DNA from: Jeotgalibacillus salarius
GTDB taxonomy: Bacteria; Bacillota; Bacilli; Bacillales; Jeotgalibacillaceae
Reading direction: 5' to 3'
DNA length: 64,000 nt
Assembly (NCBI RefSeq): GCF_004405125.1
Contig: NZ_SORX01000003.1
Span: 62,001-126,000, forward strand
Notes under the pieces: model-generated
The model's database searches: none
Seen by the model: only the letters and a program-made list of their open reading frames with translations
Told to the model about the DNA's origin: nothing
Shown: piece by piece, positions 34,522 through 43,420 of the stretch
Layout of the letters: each line of letters opens with the position of its first letter
How positions within the stretch are numbered: position 1 is the stretch's first letter
Translations under genes and position numbers: made by a program

Positions 34522-34668
34522 CGATTCATTCCCCTTTCCTTATCTATTGTACTACCCTTTTTTCCCTAATTTCACTCTAAATGAGACAATTTGCTAAAAT
34601 TCTTTCATTTTTCATCTGAATAAAAAATATTGATAAATACAAGTCTGAAAAAAGTTTAAATTAACGTG

Positions 34669-34697
34669 TTGACATTATCTCGAATTCGAGATAAACT
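34669..34697 (+). promoter_or_regulatory. Sigma-A promoter with perfect 20-bp operator filling the spacer
   Basis: TTGACA (34669-34674) and TAAACT (34692-34697) are 17 bases apart, and the whole spacer is a perfect palindrome, TATCTCGAATTCGAGATA with one further matching base each side (34675-34694). The sequence is that expected of an MhqR (MarR-family, quinone-sensing) operator as I recall it from Bacillus and Staphylococcus. A repressor bound here would block RNA polymerase. No mhqR gene is in the window. Confidence 0.85.
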
Positions 34698-34754
34698 AAT
34701 TACAAATAACAACCGAGTTACGAAAAGTAACTCTAAATTAGGAGGAATTTTATA

Positions 34755-35294
34755 ATGACTAACAGTACAGCAAAGAAATGGGCAGTAGACACAGCACACT
34801 CAAGCGTGGATTTTTCAGTGAAGCACATGATGATTTCAAAGGTAAAAGGTTCTTTCCATGAATTCAGTGCAGATGTTGCAGCTGATCCACAGGATCTTAC
34901 TGGAGCAGATATCAGCTTTTCAATTAAAGTAAACAGCATTGATACGCGCAGCCAGGATCGCGATAACCACTTACGTTCAGCTGACTTCTTTGAAGTTGAA
35001 ACATACCCTGAAATCACTTTCCGCTCTACGGACATCAAAAAGACTGGTGAAGATGAGTATGAAATGACTGGTGACGTGACAATCAAAGATGTAACACGTC
35101 AGGAAACGTTCAAAGTAGAATATGAAGGTTCTGGCCAGGATCCATGGGGCAACCAGAAAGTCGGCTTCACGGCAGACGGCAAAATCAACCGTAAAAACTA
35201 TGGTCTTACATGGAACCAGACACTTGAAACTGGTGGCGTTCTTGTAGGGGAAGATATTAAAATCAATTTACAGATTCAGGCACAGGAAGCATAA
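34755..35294 (+). CDS. YceI-family lipocalin-like isoprenoid-binding protein
   Basis: A 179-residue YceI-fold protein; members are beta-barrels that bind polyisoprenoid chains such as quinones. It starts 'KKWAVDTAHSSVDFSVKHMMISKVKG' (fragment) and has 'SIDTRSQDRDNHLRSADFFEVETYP' (fragment), both family hallmarks. There is no signal peptide, so it is cytoplasmic like its Bacillota relatives. Ribosome site AGGAGG. Its promoter carries an MhqR-like operator, which fits a protein handling quinone-like lipophiles under electrophile stress (inference). Confidence 0.92.
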   Translation: MTNSTAKKWAVDTAHSSVDFSVKHMMISKVKGSFHEFSADVAADPQDLTGADISFSIKVNSIDTRSQDRDNHLRSADFFEVETYPEITFRSTDIKKTGEDEYEMTGDVTIKDVTRQETFKVEYEGSGQDPWGNQKVGFTADGKINRKNYGLTWNQTLETGGVLVGEDIKINLQIQAQEA

Positions 35295-35303
35295 AAAATA
35301 ATT

Positions 35304-35340
35304 AAACCCGCTGAAGCATCATGCATCAGCGGGTTTGTTG
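35304..35340. terminator. Bidirectional intrinsic terminator
   Basis: AAACCCGCTGA (35304-35314) pairs with TCAGCGGGTTT (35326-35336), between the convergent yceI and acyl-CoA ligase genes. Confidence 0.85.
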
Positions 35341-35341
35341 T

Positions 35342-36925
35342 TCAGTTAATCATTTTACCTTCATTACCTTTCCAAAACTCTTTCCTGAGAACGACCTTTT
35401 GAATCTTCCCTGAAGCAGTCTTTGGAAGCTCCTCTGCAAAGCTGAAGCTCTTTGGAATTTTAAAACGCGCTAGTTTTTCATTGGCAAAAGCAATGATATC
35501 CTCTTCAGTCAGGTCAGCACCCTCCCTTTTTACTACAACAGCATGAGGCACCTCACCCCATTTTTCGTGTGGCACAGCAATGACTGCAGCTTCCATAATA
35601 TCCGGATGATCATATAGTGCAGCTTCTACTTCTATAGAAGAAATATTTTCACCCCCACTGATGATTACATCTTTTTTGCGATCAACAATTTCCATATATC
35701 CCTGCTTATCAATGACTGCCATATCGCCTGTATACAGCCAGCCGTCGCGTATCGTTGAGGATGTCGCTTCAGGGTTTTTATAGTAACCTTCCATTACATT
35801 ATTCGAACGGACCACGATTTCTCCGATCGTATTTCCGTCATGTGCCACCTCATCCCCATTCTCATCAAACACACGGACTTTTGTGCCAATCAGTTCATAA
35901 CCGGTTTTCGCTTTTAACCGGGCATAAGCACTTTCGTCTTTTGCTGGTGTATTCACACGTGGTTGTGACGTTGTAACAAGAGGCGAGATCTCCGTCATAC
36001 CATATACATGTATGAACTCCCACCCCAGCTCCTCTTCCACCTTTCTGATAAATGCTGGCGGCGGAGCTGAACCGGCAATGACAATTCTGAGCGGATGATC
36101 AAACGTTGATTTAGTATGCTGCGATTCCTGGAGCACCATATTTAAAACAGTTGGTGCCATATGCATGATCGTAATCTTGTACTTTTCAATGCGCTCAAGC
36201 ATTTGCTTCGGATCAACTTTCCGCTGCATAACCTGTGTTGCACCGTTAGCCGTATAGTAAAATGGTGAGCCCCATCCGTTTACATGAAACATTGGAAGAA
36301 CGTGCAATAACGTATCACGGTCACTTACTCGTAAATGGTGCATGGTTGACAATGCATGAAGATAATTTGAACGGTGTGATAGCAAAACTCCCTTTGGATC
36401 ACCCGTTGTTCCACTCGTATATAAAAGTGATGCAATATCATTTTCTTCAAGCCACTCTCTGGCAAATGGTTCTTCTGTAAACGTCATTAACCATTCTTCA
36501 TATTCAATGCAATTTTCAGCAGAACCTCCCTGTATCACGATTGTATGTACACTTTCCAATCTGTCCCTGATCGGCTCCACAAGCTGATATAATTCTGCAT
36601 CTGCAAACAGGATTTTACTTTCACTGTGGTTCAGAATAAACAGGTAATCGTCCGGTCTGAGACGTGTATTAAGTGACGTCATTATGGCACCTGTCTGATA
36701 AATTCCATAAAAACCTTCATACATTTCAAGTGAATTTGGAGTTAAATATGCAACTTTATCACCTTTTTTAACGTCCAGACTTCTTAAACCATGTGAAAGC
36801 CGGTTCACACGTTTTTCAACTTCTTTATAGGTCAGCTCCCGATTCCCATCGATTACTGCAGTTTTATCACCGTAAAGTGTGACAGCTCTGTCCAGAAAGT
36901 CCGTCAATATGAGTGGCACATGCAT
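35342..36925 (-). CDS. Long-chain acyl-CoA ligase (AMP-forming)
   Basis: A 527-residue adenylate-forming enzyme that activates a fatty acid or similar carboxylate to its CoA thioester. P-loop-like A3 motif 'LLYTSGTTGDPKGVLLSHRS', A5 'YGMTEISP', A7 'GWLYTGDMA', A8 'DRKKDVIISGGENISSIEVE' (fragment) and A10 with the catalytic Lys in 'LPKTASGKIQK' are all present. The chain-length specificity is not evident; medium- to long-chain is usual for this subgroup. I start at ATG 36925, behind AAAGGGGATG; an earlier in-frame ATG lacks a ribosome site. Confidence 0.87.
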   Translation of the reverse strand: MHVPLILTDFLDRAVTLYGDKTAVIDGNRELTYKEVEKRVNRLSHGLRSLDVKKGDKVAYLTPNSLEMYEGFYGIYQTGAIMTSLNTRLRPDDYLFILNHSESKILFADAELYQLVEPIRDRLESVHTIVIQGGSAENCIEYEEWLMTFTEEPFAREWLEENDIASLLYTSGTTGDPKGVLLSHRSNYLHALSTMHHLRVSDRDTLLHVLPMFHVNGWGSPFYYTANGATQVMQRKVDPKQMLERIEKYKITIMHMAPTVLNMVLQESQHTKSTFDHPLRIVIAGSAPPPAFIRKVEEELGWEFIHVYGMTEISPLVTTSQPRVNTPAKDESAYARLKAKTGYELIGTKVRVFDENGDEVAHDGNTIGEIVVRSNNVMEGYYKNPEATSSTIRDGWLYTGDMAVIDKQGYMEIVDRKKDVIISGGENISSIEVEAALYDHPDIMEAAVIAVPHEKWGEVPHAVVVKREGADLTEEDIIAFANEKLARFKIPKSFSFAEELPKTASGKIQKVVLRKEFWKGNEGKMIN

Positions 36926-37044
36926 GATTACATCCCCTTTGTATGAACTTAAATATGGGTGTATTGTATCCGTTTTCATCAAGCAAATCAATTATTGACA
37001 GAAATTTCAGGCATTTAACCTCAGTACTTTATTTCTACTTGATG

Positions 37045-37165
37045 GAATCGCTTAAGGTTTCCGTGGACGAACGCCCAAGCCTTCTCGGGCAGAAGATCAT
37101 TGCCCTGCGGGGTCTTGCTCGCCCGTTTTTCCACAGGAGTCTCCGCCCTCCACTCCAACCTTAAG
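37045..37165. repeat. Dispersed GC-rich inverted-repeat element, copy 2
   Basis: About 120 bp with the same internal landmarks as copy 1: GTTTCCGTGGACGAACGCCC, AAGCCTTCTCGGGCAGAAG, TTGCCCTGCGGGGTCT and TTTTTCCACAGGAGTC. The outer ends are inverted (TTAAGGTTT near 37050 against AACCTTAAG near 37157). Roughly 75-80 percent alike to copy 1 by eye. It lies in the 354-base divergent gap between the acyl-CoA ligase and the small-protein gene; nothing else is seen in that gap. Confidence 0.8.
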
Positions 37166-37279
37166 CTGAGTATGTAATATTACATCGATATTAAAAGTAA
37201 AAAACTCCCTCCCATAAATGATTAATTCATTGTCAGACGGGAAGTATATACAATATACAGACTTAAGGAGATGACTAAA

Positions 37280-37411
37280 ATGGCAGATAAAGATAATAAG
37301 AACGAACAAAATAATAAGAATGATGCAGAAGAGAAGATGCAGGACATGTTTGAGCAGGGAACTGTTGATCGAAAGAAAGATGACGATGACAAGAAGAAAG
37401 AAGATAAATAA
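37280..37411 (+). CDS. Small highly charged protein, 43 residues
   Basis: A short gene with a good ribosome site (AAGGAG, nine bases ahead of ATG) and its own terminator five bases after the stop. The product is MADKDNKNEQNNKNDAEEK then MQDMFEQGTVDRKKDDDDKK and KEDK: 43 residues, almost all charged or Asn/Gln, with a short central hydrophobic stretch. It has no cysteine, signal or membrane segment and looks intrinsically disordered. I do not recognise the family. An ATG nine bases earlier is in frame but too close to the ribosome site. Its confidence comes from the signals at both ends rather than from homology. Confidence 0.72.
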   Translation: MADKDNKNEQNNKNDAEEKMQDMFEQGTVDRKKDDDDKKKEDK

Positions 37412-37415
37412 TTAA

Positions 37416-37453
37416 AAATGCTGCCCCGTGTTTTAAACGGGGCAGCATTTTTT
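37416..37453. terminator. Bidirectional intrinsic terminator
   Basis: AATGCTGCCCCGT pairs with ACGGGGCAGCATT and is followed by TTTTTTT on the plus strand; it serves the small-protein gene and the convergent DDAH-like gene. Confidence 0.9.
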
Positions 37454-38310
37454 TAGTTTCGGTTAATAGGCAGTGTACAGCATCTGAAAGAACCACCTGA
37501 TTTGATAATTTCCGATATGTCACATTCAATGACATCATAGCCGGCTCTTCTCAATTTTTTATTAATATCCTGATTTACTGGCAGACTGAAGATTTTATCC
37601 TGACCAATGCTGAGTACATTTGGTCCCATAGTAAACTGTTCTTCATCTGTTACGTCAGTGAGGTCATAGTGTGCTTCGAACTTTTCAATCATCTCCTGGG
37701 AGAAAGCCGGTTTATAGATCAGCGCCTCCTGTGGTGAGATAATATTGAACAGACAGTCAAGATGCAAATATTGAGAATCAAATGGCACTGAGATCATTTC
37801 GTGTTCAGGGAGCAATTCGCGAAGCTCTTCTACTGCTTCTTCTGTTGTTCTGCTGCTGATCCCAACCCAGATCTTCTTGCCATCAGTGATTACATCGCCG
37901 CCTTCAATTGAAGGGGTACTGATTTTTTTATGTTTCAGTTCTGACTCCTGCAGCCATTCCTTCAGAATGTCATCTTCACCGCTTCGCATATCAGTTCCCA
38001 TTGTTGATATATATACTGTATCACCAATGGTAAAACCGATATCCCGTGTGAAAACCTGTTCGGGATACATCGCAAGCGGTGGCAGCTGAACAACATCAGC
38101 CCCGTGTTCGTGAAGCATCTGAATAAAGTTACGATGCTGCTCCATTGCTTTTTCACGATCTATATTATCTTTCAAAAAGTGTTTTTGTGTTTCATTTATT
38201 GCTTCCTCGATTTTCATAAATGCAGGCGGACAGACAAGTACCCGTTCAAGTGCGCCGAATTCATTTTGACAGCCGGCCTGGTTATGATTTTCTTTTCGTT
38301 CCATCAGCAT
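37453..38310 (-). CDS. Guanidine-modifying hydrolase (DDAH/arginine deiminase-like)
   Basis: A 285-residue member of the amidinotransferase/dimethylarginine dimethylaminohydrolase superfamily (YkgA-like). Typical features are 'GALERVLVCPP', 'YPEQVFTRDIGFTIGDT' with substrate-binding Asp, 'IEGGDVI', the catalytic His in 'SQYLHLDCLFNII', and the catalytic Cys near the C-terminus in 'SGGSFRCCTLPINR' (Cys277 or 278). It should hydrolyse methylated arginine or a related guanidino compound; the exact substrate is not evident. It may be read from the sulfonate-importer operon 78 bases upstream. Start at 38310 behind GGAGG; ATG 38304 is an alternative. Confidence 0.86.
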   Translation of the reverse strand: MLMERKENHNQAGCQNEFGALERVLVCPPAFMKIEEAINETQKHFLKDNIDREKAMEQHRNFIQMLHEHGADVVQLPPLAMYPEQVFTRDIGFTIGDTVYISTMGTDMRSGEDDILKEWLQESELKHKKISTPSIEGGDVITDGKKIWVGISSRTTEEAVEELRELLPEHEMISVPFDSQYLHLDCLFNIISPQEALIYKPAFSQEMIEKFEAHYDLTDVTDEEQFTMGPNVLSIGQDKIFSLPVNQDINKKLRRAGYDVIECDISEIIKSGGSFRCCTLPINRN

Positions 38311-38388
38311 GCTCCAGTCCTCCGTTTTTACTCTTTTTGTATGTTATTCCTTTTTAACAACAAAATTAAACAGAGCTTAAAACGGAAT

Positions 38389-39126
38389 TTACCGGACTGA
38401 ATACTTCTGAAGCCCGGTGTTACTGTACTCAAGGATTGAAAATATTTTTTCTTTATAAGTGGCAAGGCTCAGGTCACTTCTGCTGCGTGGTTTTGGCTGG
38501 CTGATTTTAAATTCAGCAGCAATTTCACCAGGCTGACCACTCAATACAATCACCCTGTCACAGACGTGAAGGGCTTCATCAATATCGTGGGTGACCATCA
38601 CCATCGTTGTTTTTTCCTCCTGCCATATATCAAGCAGCAAATCCTGCAACTGCATTTTTGTAAATGCATCCAATGCGCTGAACGGTTCATCAAGTAATAA
38701 TACGGATGGTTGTGAAGCAAGTGCACGTGCGATCGCTGTGCGCTGAGCCATCCCGCCAGATAAGTCTCTCGGTAATGCACCGGCAAATTCACTTAATCCC
38801 ACCAGGGACAAGTAATGCGCAGCTTGCTTGCGATATTTCGAAGGATTTTTAAAACCGAACAAGACATTATCTTCTACTGATAACCAGGGCATCAGACGGG
38901 GTTCCTGAAAAATAACCCCTGCCCCACTGGGACTTCCATCGTTCAAGTGAATGGTACCGCTGTCAGCATGATCTAAACCTGAAAGCACTCTTAATAGCGT
39001 GCTTTTCCCACAGCCGCTCGTGCCAAGGATCCCAACGATTTCTCCTTTTTGAACTGTGAAGGTTATATTCTTGAATCCCGCAGCCCCATCCTTAAACAGC
39101 CGTGATGCTTTTTTAACTGTTAGCAA
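38389..39126 (-). CDS. Sulfonate/nitrate/taurine-type ABC transporter ATPase (SsuB-like)
   Basis: A 245-residue ATPase of the SsuB/TauB group. Walker A 'GTSGCGKST', Q-loop 'VIFQEPRLMPWLSVEDN', signature LSGGMAQRTAIARAL, Walker B VLLLDEPFSALD, H-loop 'VTHDIDEAL'. I favour the TTG at 39126 (MLTVKKASRLF), because the GTG at 39135 forms part of the ribosome site AGAGGTG. It is the last gene of the receptor-permease-ATPase set that follows metX. Confidence 0.85.
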   Translation of the reverse strand: MLTVKKASRLFKDGAAGFKNITFTVQKGEIVGILGTSGCGKSTLLRVLSGLDHADSGTIHLNDGSPSGAGVIFQEPRLMPWLSVEDNVLFGFKNPSKYRKQAAHYLSLVGLSEFAGALPRDLSGGMAQRTAIARALASQPSVLLLDEPFSALDAFTKMQLQDLLLDIWQEEKTTMVMVTHDIDEALHVCDRVIVLSGQPGEIAAEFKISQPKPRSRSDLSLATYKEKIFSILEYSNTGLQKYSVR

Positions 39127-39140
39127 ATTTACCACCTCTT

Positions 39141-39914
39141 TTACTGAGCATTCTGCAGGTTATCCTGCCATTTTAATGATCTTGATTCTATGCTTTTCAG
39201 CAATGCGTCAGTACCTTTTCCAAGTGCTGCAAATAATATAATGCTGGCAATAATTAATTCAGGGGAGGATGTATTTTGTCCAAGCACCAGTAAATAACCA
39301 AGTCCTTCACTGGCACCAAGCAGCTCTGCAGCAACTACAAACATCCAACCCAGACCCAGTCCACTTCTGATTCCTACAAGAAAAGATGGTAAGGACGCCG
39401 GCAGAATAATTCTTCTTACTAATTGCAATGAATTAAAATGATACACCTTTCCAACTTCAATCAGCTTCCGATCGACTCCCTGAATGCCCGAAACGATATT
39501 CAGATAAACCGGGAAAAACACACCTACAGCGATCAATGTCACTTTTGACGGTTCACCGATGCCCATCCATAGTAAAAATAACGGTACCCAGGCCAGTGAA
39601 GGGATAGATCTGAATGCCTGCAGAATGGGGTCCAGAAGATGTTCTGCCTTCTTAAAGTAGCCGACAGCCGCCCCAATGAACACTGCTGCAGCTGTTCCAA
39701 TCAGAAATCCTGCACCAACACGGTAAAGGGTAATCGATACGTGTGCCCAAAGCGTTCCCTCCTGTGCCATTTCAATAATGGATTCGATGACAACGGTCGG
39801 AGCCGGAAGCAGATAGGATTCAATCCATCCCAACCGGGCAGCCGCTTCCCATATAGCGATCAGGAGTACCGGCAGAATCATGCCGAGTCCAATCAGATTC
39901 AACTTACTTTTCAT
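39141..39914 (-). CDS. Sulfonate-type ABC transporter permease (SsuC-like)
   Basis: A 257-residue BPD-type permease with six helices. The opening 'IWEAAARLGWIESYLLPAPT' (fragment), 'FRSIPSLAWVPLFLLWMGIGEPSKV' (fragment) and 'GLGLGWMFVVAAELLGASEGLGYL' (fragment) are standard for SsuC/TauC. The ATG at 39914 follows AAAGGAGG; the codon before it is a GTG in frame. It lies 13 bases after the receptor gene. Confidence 0.88.
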   Translation of the reverse strand: MKSKLNLIGLGMILPVLLIAIWEAAARLGWIESYLLPAPTVVIESIIEMAQEGTLWAHVSITLYRVGAGFLIGTAAAVFIGAAVGYFKKAEHLLDPILQAFRSIPSLAWVPLFLLWMGIGEPSKVTLIAVGVFFPVYLNIVSGIQGVDRKLIEVGKVYHFNSLQLVRRIILPASLPSFLVGIRSGLGLGWMFVVAAELLGASEGLGYLLVLGQNTSSPELIIASIILFAALGKGTDALLKSIESRSLKWQDNLQNAQ

Positions 39915-39927
39915 CACGATTCCTCCT

Positions 39928-40902
39928 TTACTTCAGGTTTTCCGTAAATGAAGGATTCAGTAATTCCTCAACAAGCGCTTCAATATCTGCATCCTGATCA
40001 ATGACTTCCTCCTTGCGCAGCACCTCACCCGCTGCAATCAGTGCCTCAGTATGTTCATCACCAATTACAGGATTTGAAAAATCGTTGCGGGCAAGACTCG
40101 CTTTTGCCACATCAAGATTCATTTCCGCTTCATCAGCCAGGATCTGTGCCGCATCATCCGGATTCGCAACTGTCCATTCACGTGCTGCTTCATACTGCGC
40201 AATGACTTCTTCCACGATTTCAGGATAATCCTCAGCAAACGCTGATCGGACATTGAGCGTGCCATACGTGTTAAAGTCCGGGTTACGGTAAAACAGATCT
40301 GCATTTGTATCCAGCTCGGCTCTTGCCATATGCGGATCCAGCCCGGCCCATGCATCCACCTGACCTGAACTTAACGCATTTGCGCCGTCCGGGTGCTGGA
40401 GGTTCACGATCTCGACTTCATTTGAGGATACTCCCGCTTCTTCAAGTGCACGCAGCAGGAAGATATAAGGATCTGTTCCAAGTGTCGCAGCTACTTTCTT
40501 TCCTTTTAAATCCCCGACCGTTTGAATATCAGATCCCTCAGCAGCTACAAGTGCTGTCCATTCCGGTTTTGCATATAGGTACACTGATTCAACCGGCGAG
40601 CCATTTGATTTTGCAATTAATGCAGCTGCTCCTGCAGTGGAACCAAAATCAACACTTTTTGAATTCAGAAATTCAAGTGCTTTGTTACTTCCCTGACTCA
40701 GTACCCATTCCACTTCGATCCCTTCATCCTCAAGCGCTTCCTCTACCAGTCCCTGTTCTTTTAGCACCAGGCTCGTTGGTGAGTAATAAGCATAATCAAG
40801 CGTGATTTTCTCAGGCTGATCATCTGCACTTGCATTCCCTGAGCATCCAGCGAGGACCCCGATTGCTGCTGTTGAAAGTAATAATGTGTATATTTTATTC
40901 AT
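39928..40902 (-). CDS. Sulfonate-type ABC transporter binding lipoprotein (SsuA-like)
   Basis: A 324-residue receptor with a lipoprotein signal (lipobox LAGC at residues 17-20) and an NMT1/SsuA-type domain: 'LDYAYYSPTSLVLKEQGLVEE' (fragment), 'FGSTAGAAALIAKSNGSP', 'LKGKKVAATLGTDPYIFLLRALEEAGV' (fragment) and 'GQVDAWAGLDPHMA'. The family binds aliphatic sulfonates, taurine or nitrate; sulfur source is most likely here because the gene lies only 53 bases after metX in an S-box-controlled unit. Ribosome site GGGAGG. Confidence 0.85.
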   Translation of the reverse strand: MNKIYTLLLSTAAIGVLAGCSGNASADDQPEKITLDYAYYSPTSLVLKEQGLVEEALEDEGIEVEWVLSQGSNKALEFLNSKSVDFGSTAGAAALIAKSNGSPVESVYLYAKPEWTALVAAEGSDIQTVGDLKGKKVAATLGTDPYIFLLRALEEAGVSSNEVEIVNLQHPDGANALSSGQVDAWAGLDPHMARAELDTNADLFYRNPDFNTYGTLNVRSAFAEDYPEIVEEVIAQYEAAREWTVANPDDAAQILADEAEMNLDVAKASLARNDFSNPVIGDEHTEALIAAGEVLRKEEVIDQDADIEALVEELLNPSFTENLK

Positions 40903-40955
40903 TTAAATTCCTCCCTGTTTACTCAGAATTATGTTTAAAAGAAACGGACAGCTGT

Positions 40956-42026
40956 TTACTGTCCATTTTCAAAATGCTCTTTTACGATTGGGCCCCATTT
41001 ATCAAATTCAACGAGGAAACCGTCATGGCCGAATTCTGTATCTACTTCATGGAAGCTCGCTTTCGGCACCTGGTTTACAAATTCCTGAATATCATCCGGC
41101 GGATATAACAGATCTCCTTTAAAACCGATCCCGAGCAGCTTTGATTTTATGTTGCCGGCTGCTTCAGGAATGCCTCCGCGGTTTCTGCCAATGTCATGGT
41201 GATTCATTGCATAGAGAAGTGTCAAATAGCTGTTTGGATCAAACCTTTTTGTGATTTTTTCTCCCTGATATTTCAAGTAGGATTCCACCTGATAAAAAGG
41301 CTGCTCTTCTACTACCTCTTTTTCTTCTCTGTTGAATCTTCCTGTAAAAAGGTGAGGACTTCTGTAAGTGACCAGCCCTACCATTCTTGCAACTTCAAAG
41401 CCTTTTACGTCTGAAGCATTTTCGTAAGAGCCATTGTTCCACGCAGGATCGTTTTCTATTGCATGTATTCCGATCCGGTTGAACGCAATGCCATAGTCAC
41501 TCAGGGAAGGCGTAGCTGCCAGCAGTACCGCTTTTTCAACAAAATCAGGATAGCTGATACACCATTCCAGCGTCTGCATCCCGCCAAGCGACCCGCCAAT
41601 CACACCCTGCAAATTTGAAATACCAAGCTTCAGTAATGCCTGATACTGTGCATTCACCATGTCTTTTACCGTAATAAACGGGAAAGCAGAACGGTACTTT
41701 TCATCATTTTGATCAAAGGAATCAGGTCCGGTAGAACCACTGCATCCCCCAAGCACGTTAAATGTGATGACCTGAAATTTAGTTAAATCGAGGTAGGAAT
41801 GTTCGCCGGCAAAACCCCGCCACCAGCCTGGATCCTGCTCTGTCCCAATCGTCTGGTGAGTACCGGTTAATGCATGACAGATCAAGATTACAGGCAATGA
41901 TGGATCTCCTGCCCGCTCATAGCGGAGAGAGACATCATGAAGCACTTTTCCGGATTCAAGTGTCAAAGAACCGATCTCAACTGATCCTTCACTATGTCTG
42001 ACCTTCTCAGTTAATGTCTCTCCCAT
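40956..42026 (-). CDS. metX: Homoserine O-acetyltransferase
   Basis: A 356-residue alpha/beta-hydrolase-fold acyltransferase that acetylates L-homoserine for methionine synthesis. Nucleophile Ser146 lies in 'GGSLGGMQTLEW'; 'NVLGGCSGSTGP' and the C-terminal catalytic His in 'EFGHDGFLVEFD' are typical MetX motifs. Ribosome site GGGAGG. It is 16 bases after metY, in the same S-box operon. A small hairpin overlaps the stop (GGACAG/CTGTCC) but is a weak terminator, so read-through into the sulfonate importer is likely. Confidence 0.93.
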   Translation of the reverse strand: MGETLTEKVRHSEGSVEIGSLTLESGKVLHDVSLRYERAGDPSLPVILICHALTGTHQTIGTEQDPGWWRGFAGEHSYLDLTKFQVITFNVLGGCSGSTGPDSFDQNDEKYRSAFPFITVKDMVNAQYQALLKLGISNLQGVIGGSLGGMQTLEWCISYPDFVEKAVLLAATPSLSDYGIAFNRIGIHAIENDPAWNNGSYENASDVKGFEVARMVGLVTYRSPHLFTGRFNREEKEVVEEQPFYQVESYLKYQGEKITKRFDPNSYLTLLYAMNHHDIGRNRGGIPEAAGNIKSKLLGIGFKGDLLYPPDDIQEFVNQVPKASFHEVDTEFGHDGFLVEFDKWGPIVKEHFENGQ

Positions 42027-42042
42027 ATTAATTCCTCCCTGC

Positions 42043-43344
42043 TTATGAATGAGCGGGTATTGCCGCTTTTTCTATTGCCTGATTCAAATCGTTAATCAGA
42101 TCATCGATGGATTCGATTCCGACAGATAATCTGATCTGCTCTTCTTTCACGCCAGCTGATTCAAGTTCCGCTTCACTCAGCTGTGCATGAGTTGTTGATG
42201 CGGGGTGAATAATTAATGACTTCGCATCTCCCACATTTGCTACGTGTGACCAAAGCTGCGTATGATCGATCACATTTCTGCCTGCTTCGCGGCCACCTTT
42301 AATGCCGAAAACAATAATTGACCCAGCACCTTTTGGCAGATATTTCTTTGCCGCCGTATAAGATGAATGACTTTCAAGTCCAGGATACTGAACCCAGTCC
42401 ACTGAAGGATGCTGTTCAAGATGTTTTGCCACTTTCAATGCGTTCTCTACATGACGCTCAACTCTTAAGTGAAGCGTTTCAAGTCCCTGAAGTAAATAAA
42501 ATGCATTTTGAGGACTCAGGCATGCACCCGTGTCGCGCAGCAGGTTGACCCGCAGTTTAGCGATAAAAGCGGCTCCTTCCAAATCTACAAATCGTAAACC
42601 ATTGTAGCTTGGGTCAGGCGTTGTAAAGTCAGGGAATCGACCATTATCGTAATTGAAATTACCTGCTTCAACGACGACACCGCCAATTGTTGTCCCATGC
42701 CCGCCAATCCATTTAGTAGCTGAATGGACCACGATGTCCGCACCGTGTTCAATCGGTTTATTCAGGTATGGAGTTGCAAATGTACTGTCTACAATCAACG
42801 GTACACCTTCTTCGTGTGCCACTTTCGCAACGGCTTCTGTATCGAGTACGTGCAGACTCGGGTTGCCGATCACTTCAGCAAAAACTGCTTTCGTTTTCGG
42901 TCCAATCGCTTTTCTGAAGTTCTCCGGGTCATTGCCATCAACGAATTTCACATTCACTCCGTATCTCGGCAGTGTCTGGGCAAACAGATTGTACGTGCCG
43001 CCATACAGATTACCGGCTGCTACGATTTCATCGCCTGCACTTGCAAGATTCAGCACTGCATAAGTAATTGCCGCCATGCCTGAAGCAGTGGCTACTGCAC
43101 CAACTCCGCCTTCTAAAAGAGCAATACGGTTTTCAAAAGCAGCGACTGTCGGATTCCCAATACGTGTATAAATATTTCCTTCTTCAGCAAGTGAAAATAA
43201 GTTTTGCGCATGTTCAGCGCTGTCAAAAGTGTAAGATGTTGTCTGATAAATCGGGATTGCTCTCGAGTTCGTTGTTGGATCCGCTTCTGTTGCACCATGA
43301 AGTAATAGCGTCTCAATATTGTATTGCGGCTGATTGTTTGTCAT
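42043..43344 (-). CDS. metY: O-acetylhomoserine sulfhydrylase
   Basis: A 433-residue PLP enzyme of the Cys/Met metabolism family that makes homocysteine directly from O-acetylhomoserine and sulfide. The PLP lysine is Lys211 in 'HSATKWIGGHGT'; 'YTRIGNPTVAAFENRIALLEGG' (fragment) and the length (about 430, with the family's extra internal segment around residue 235-260) separate MetY from the shorter MetI/MetC. First gene after the SAM-I riboswitch, with ribosome site AAAGGAG. Confidence 0.93.
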   Translation of the reverse strand: MTNNQPQYNIETLLLHGATEADPTTNSRAIPIYQTTSYTFDSAEHAQNLFSLAEEGNIYTRIGNPTVAAFENRIALLEGGVGAVATASGMAAITYAVLNLASAGDEIVAAGNLYGGTYNLFAQTLPRYGVNVKFVDGNDPENFRKAIGPKTKAVFAEVIGNPSLHVLDTEAVAKVAHEEGVPLIVDSTFATPYLNKPIEHGADIVVHSATKWIGGHGTTIGGVVVEAGNFNYDNGRFPDFTTPDPSYNGLRFVDLEGAAFIAKLRVNLLRDTGACLSPQNAFYLLQGLETLHLRVERHVENALKVAKHLEQHPSVDWVQYPGLESHSSYTAAKKYLPKGAGSIIVFGIKGGREAGRNVIDHTQLWSHVANVGDAKSLIIHPASTTHAQLSEAELESAGVKEEQIRLSVGIESIDDLINDLNQAIEKAAIPAHS

Positions 43345-43420
43345 GAATAAATCTCTCCTTTAATGAGTTGATGAGTTTTTGCAGTGAAGTGTGTACTGGA
43401 TGAAGGTGAAAGGGGAAAAT

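Noticed and set aside
37380-37411. DDDDK stretch in the small protein as a protease site
   Set aside because: Runs of Asp and Lys are expected from composition; nothing supports cleavage.
40305-40805. A 166-residue plus-strand open frame rich in Pro, Leu and Gln
   Set aside because: Antisense to the SsuA-like receptor; composition is that of a shadow frame.
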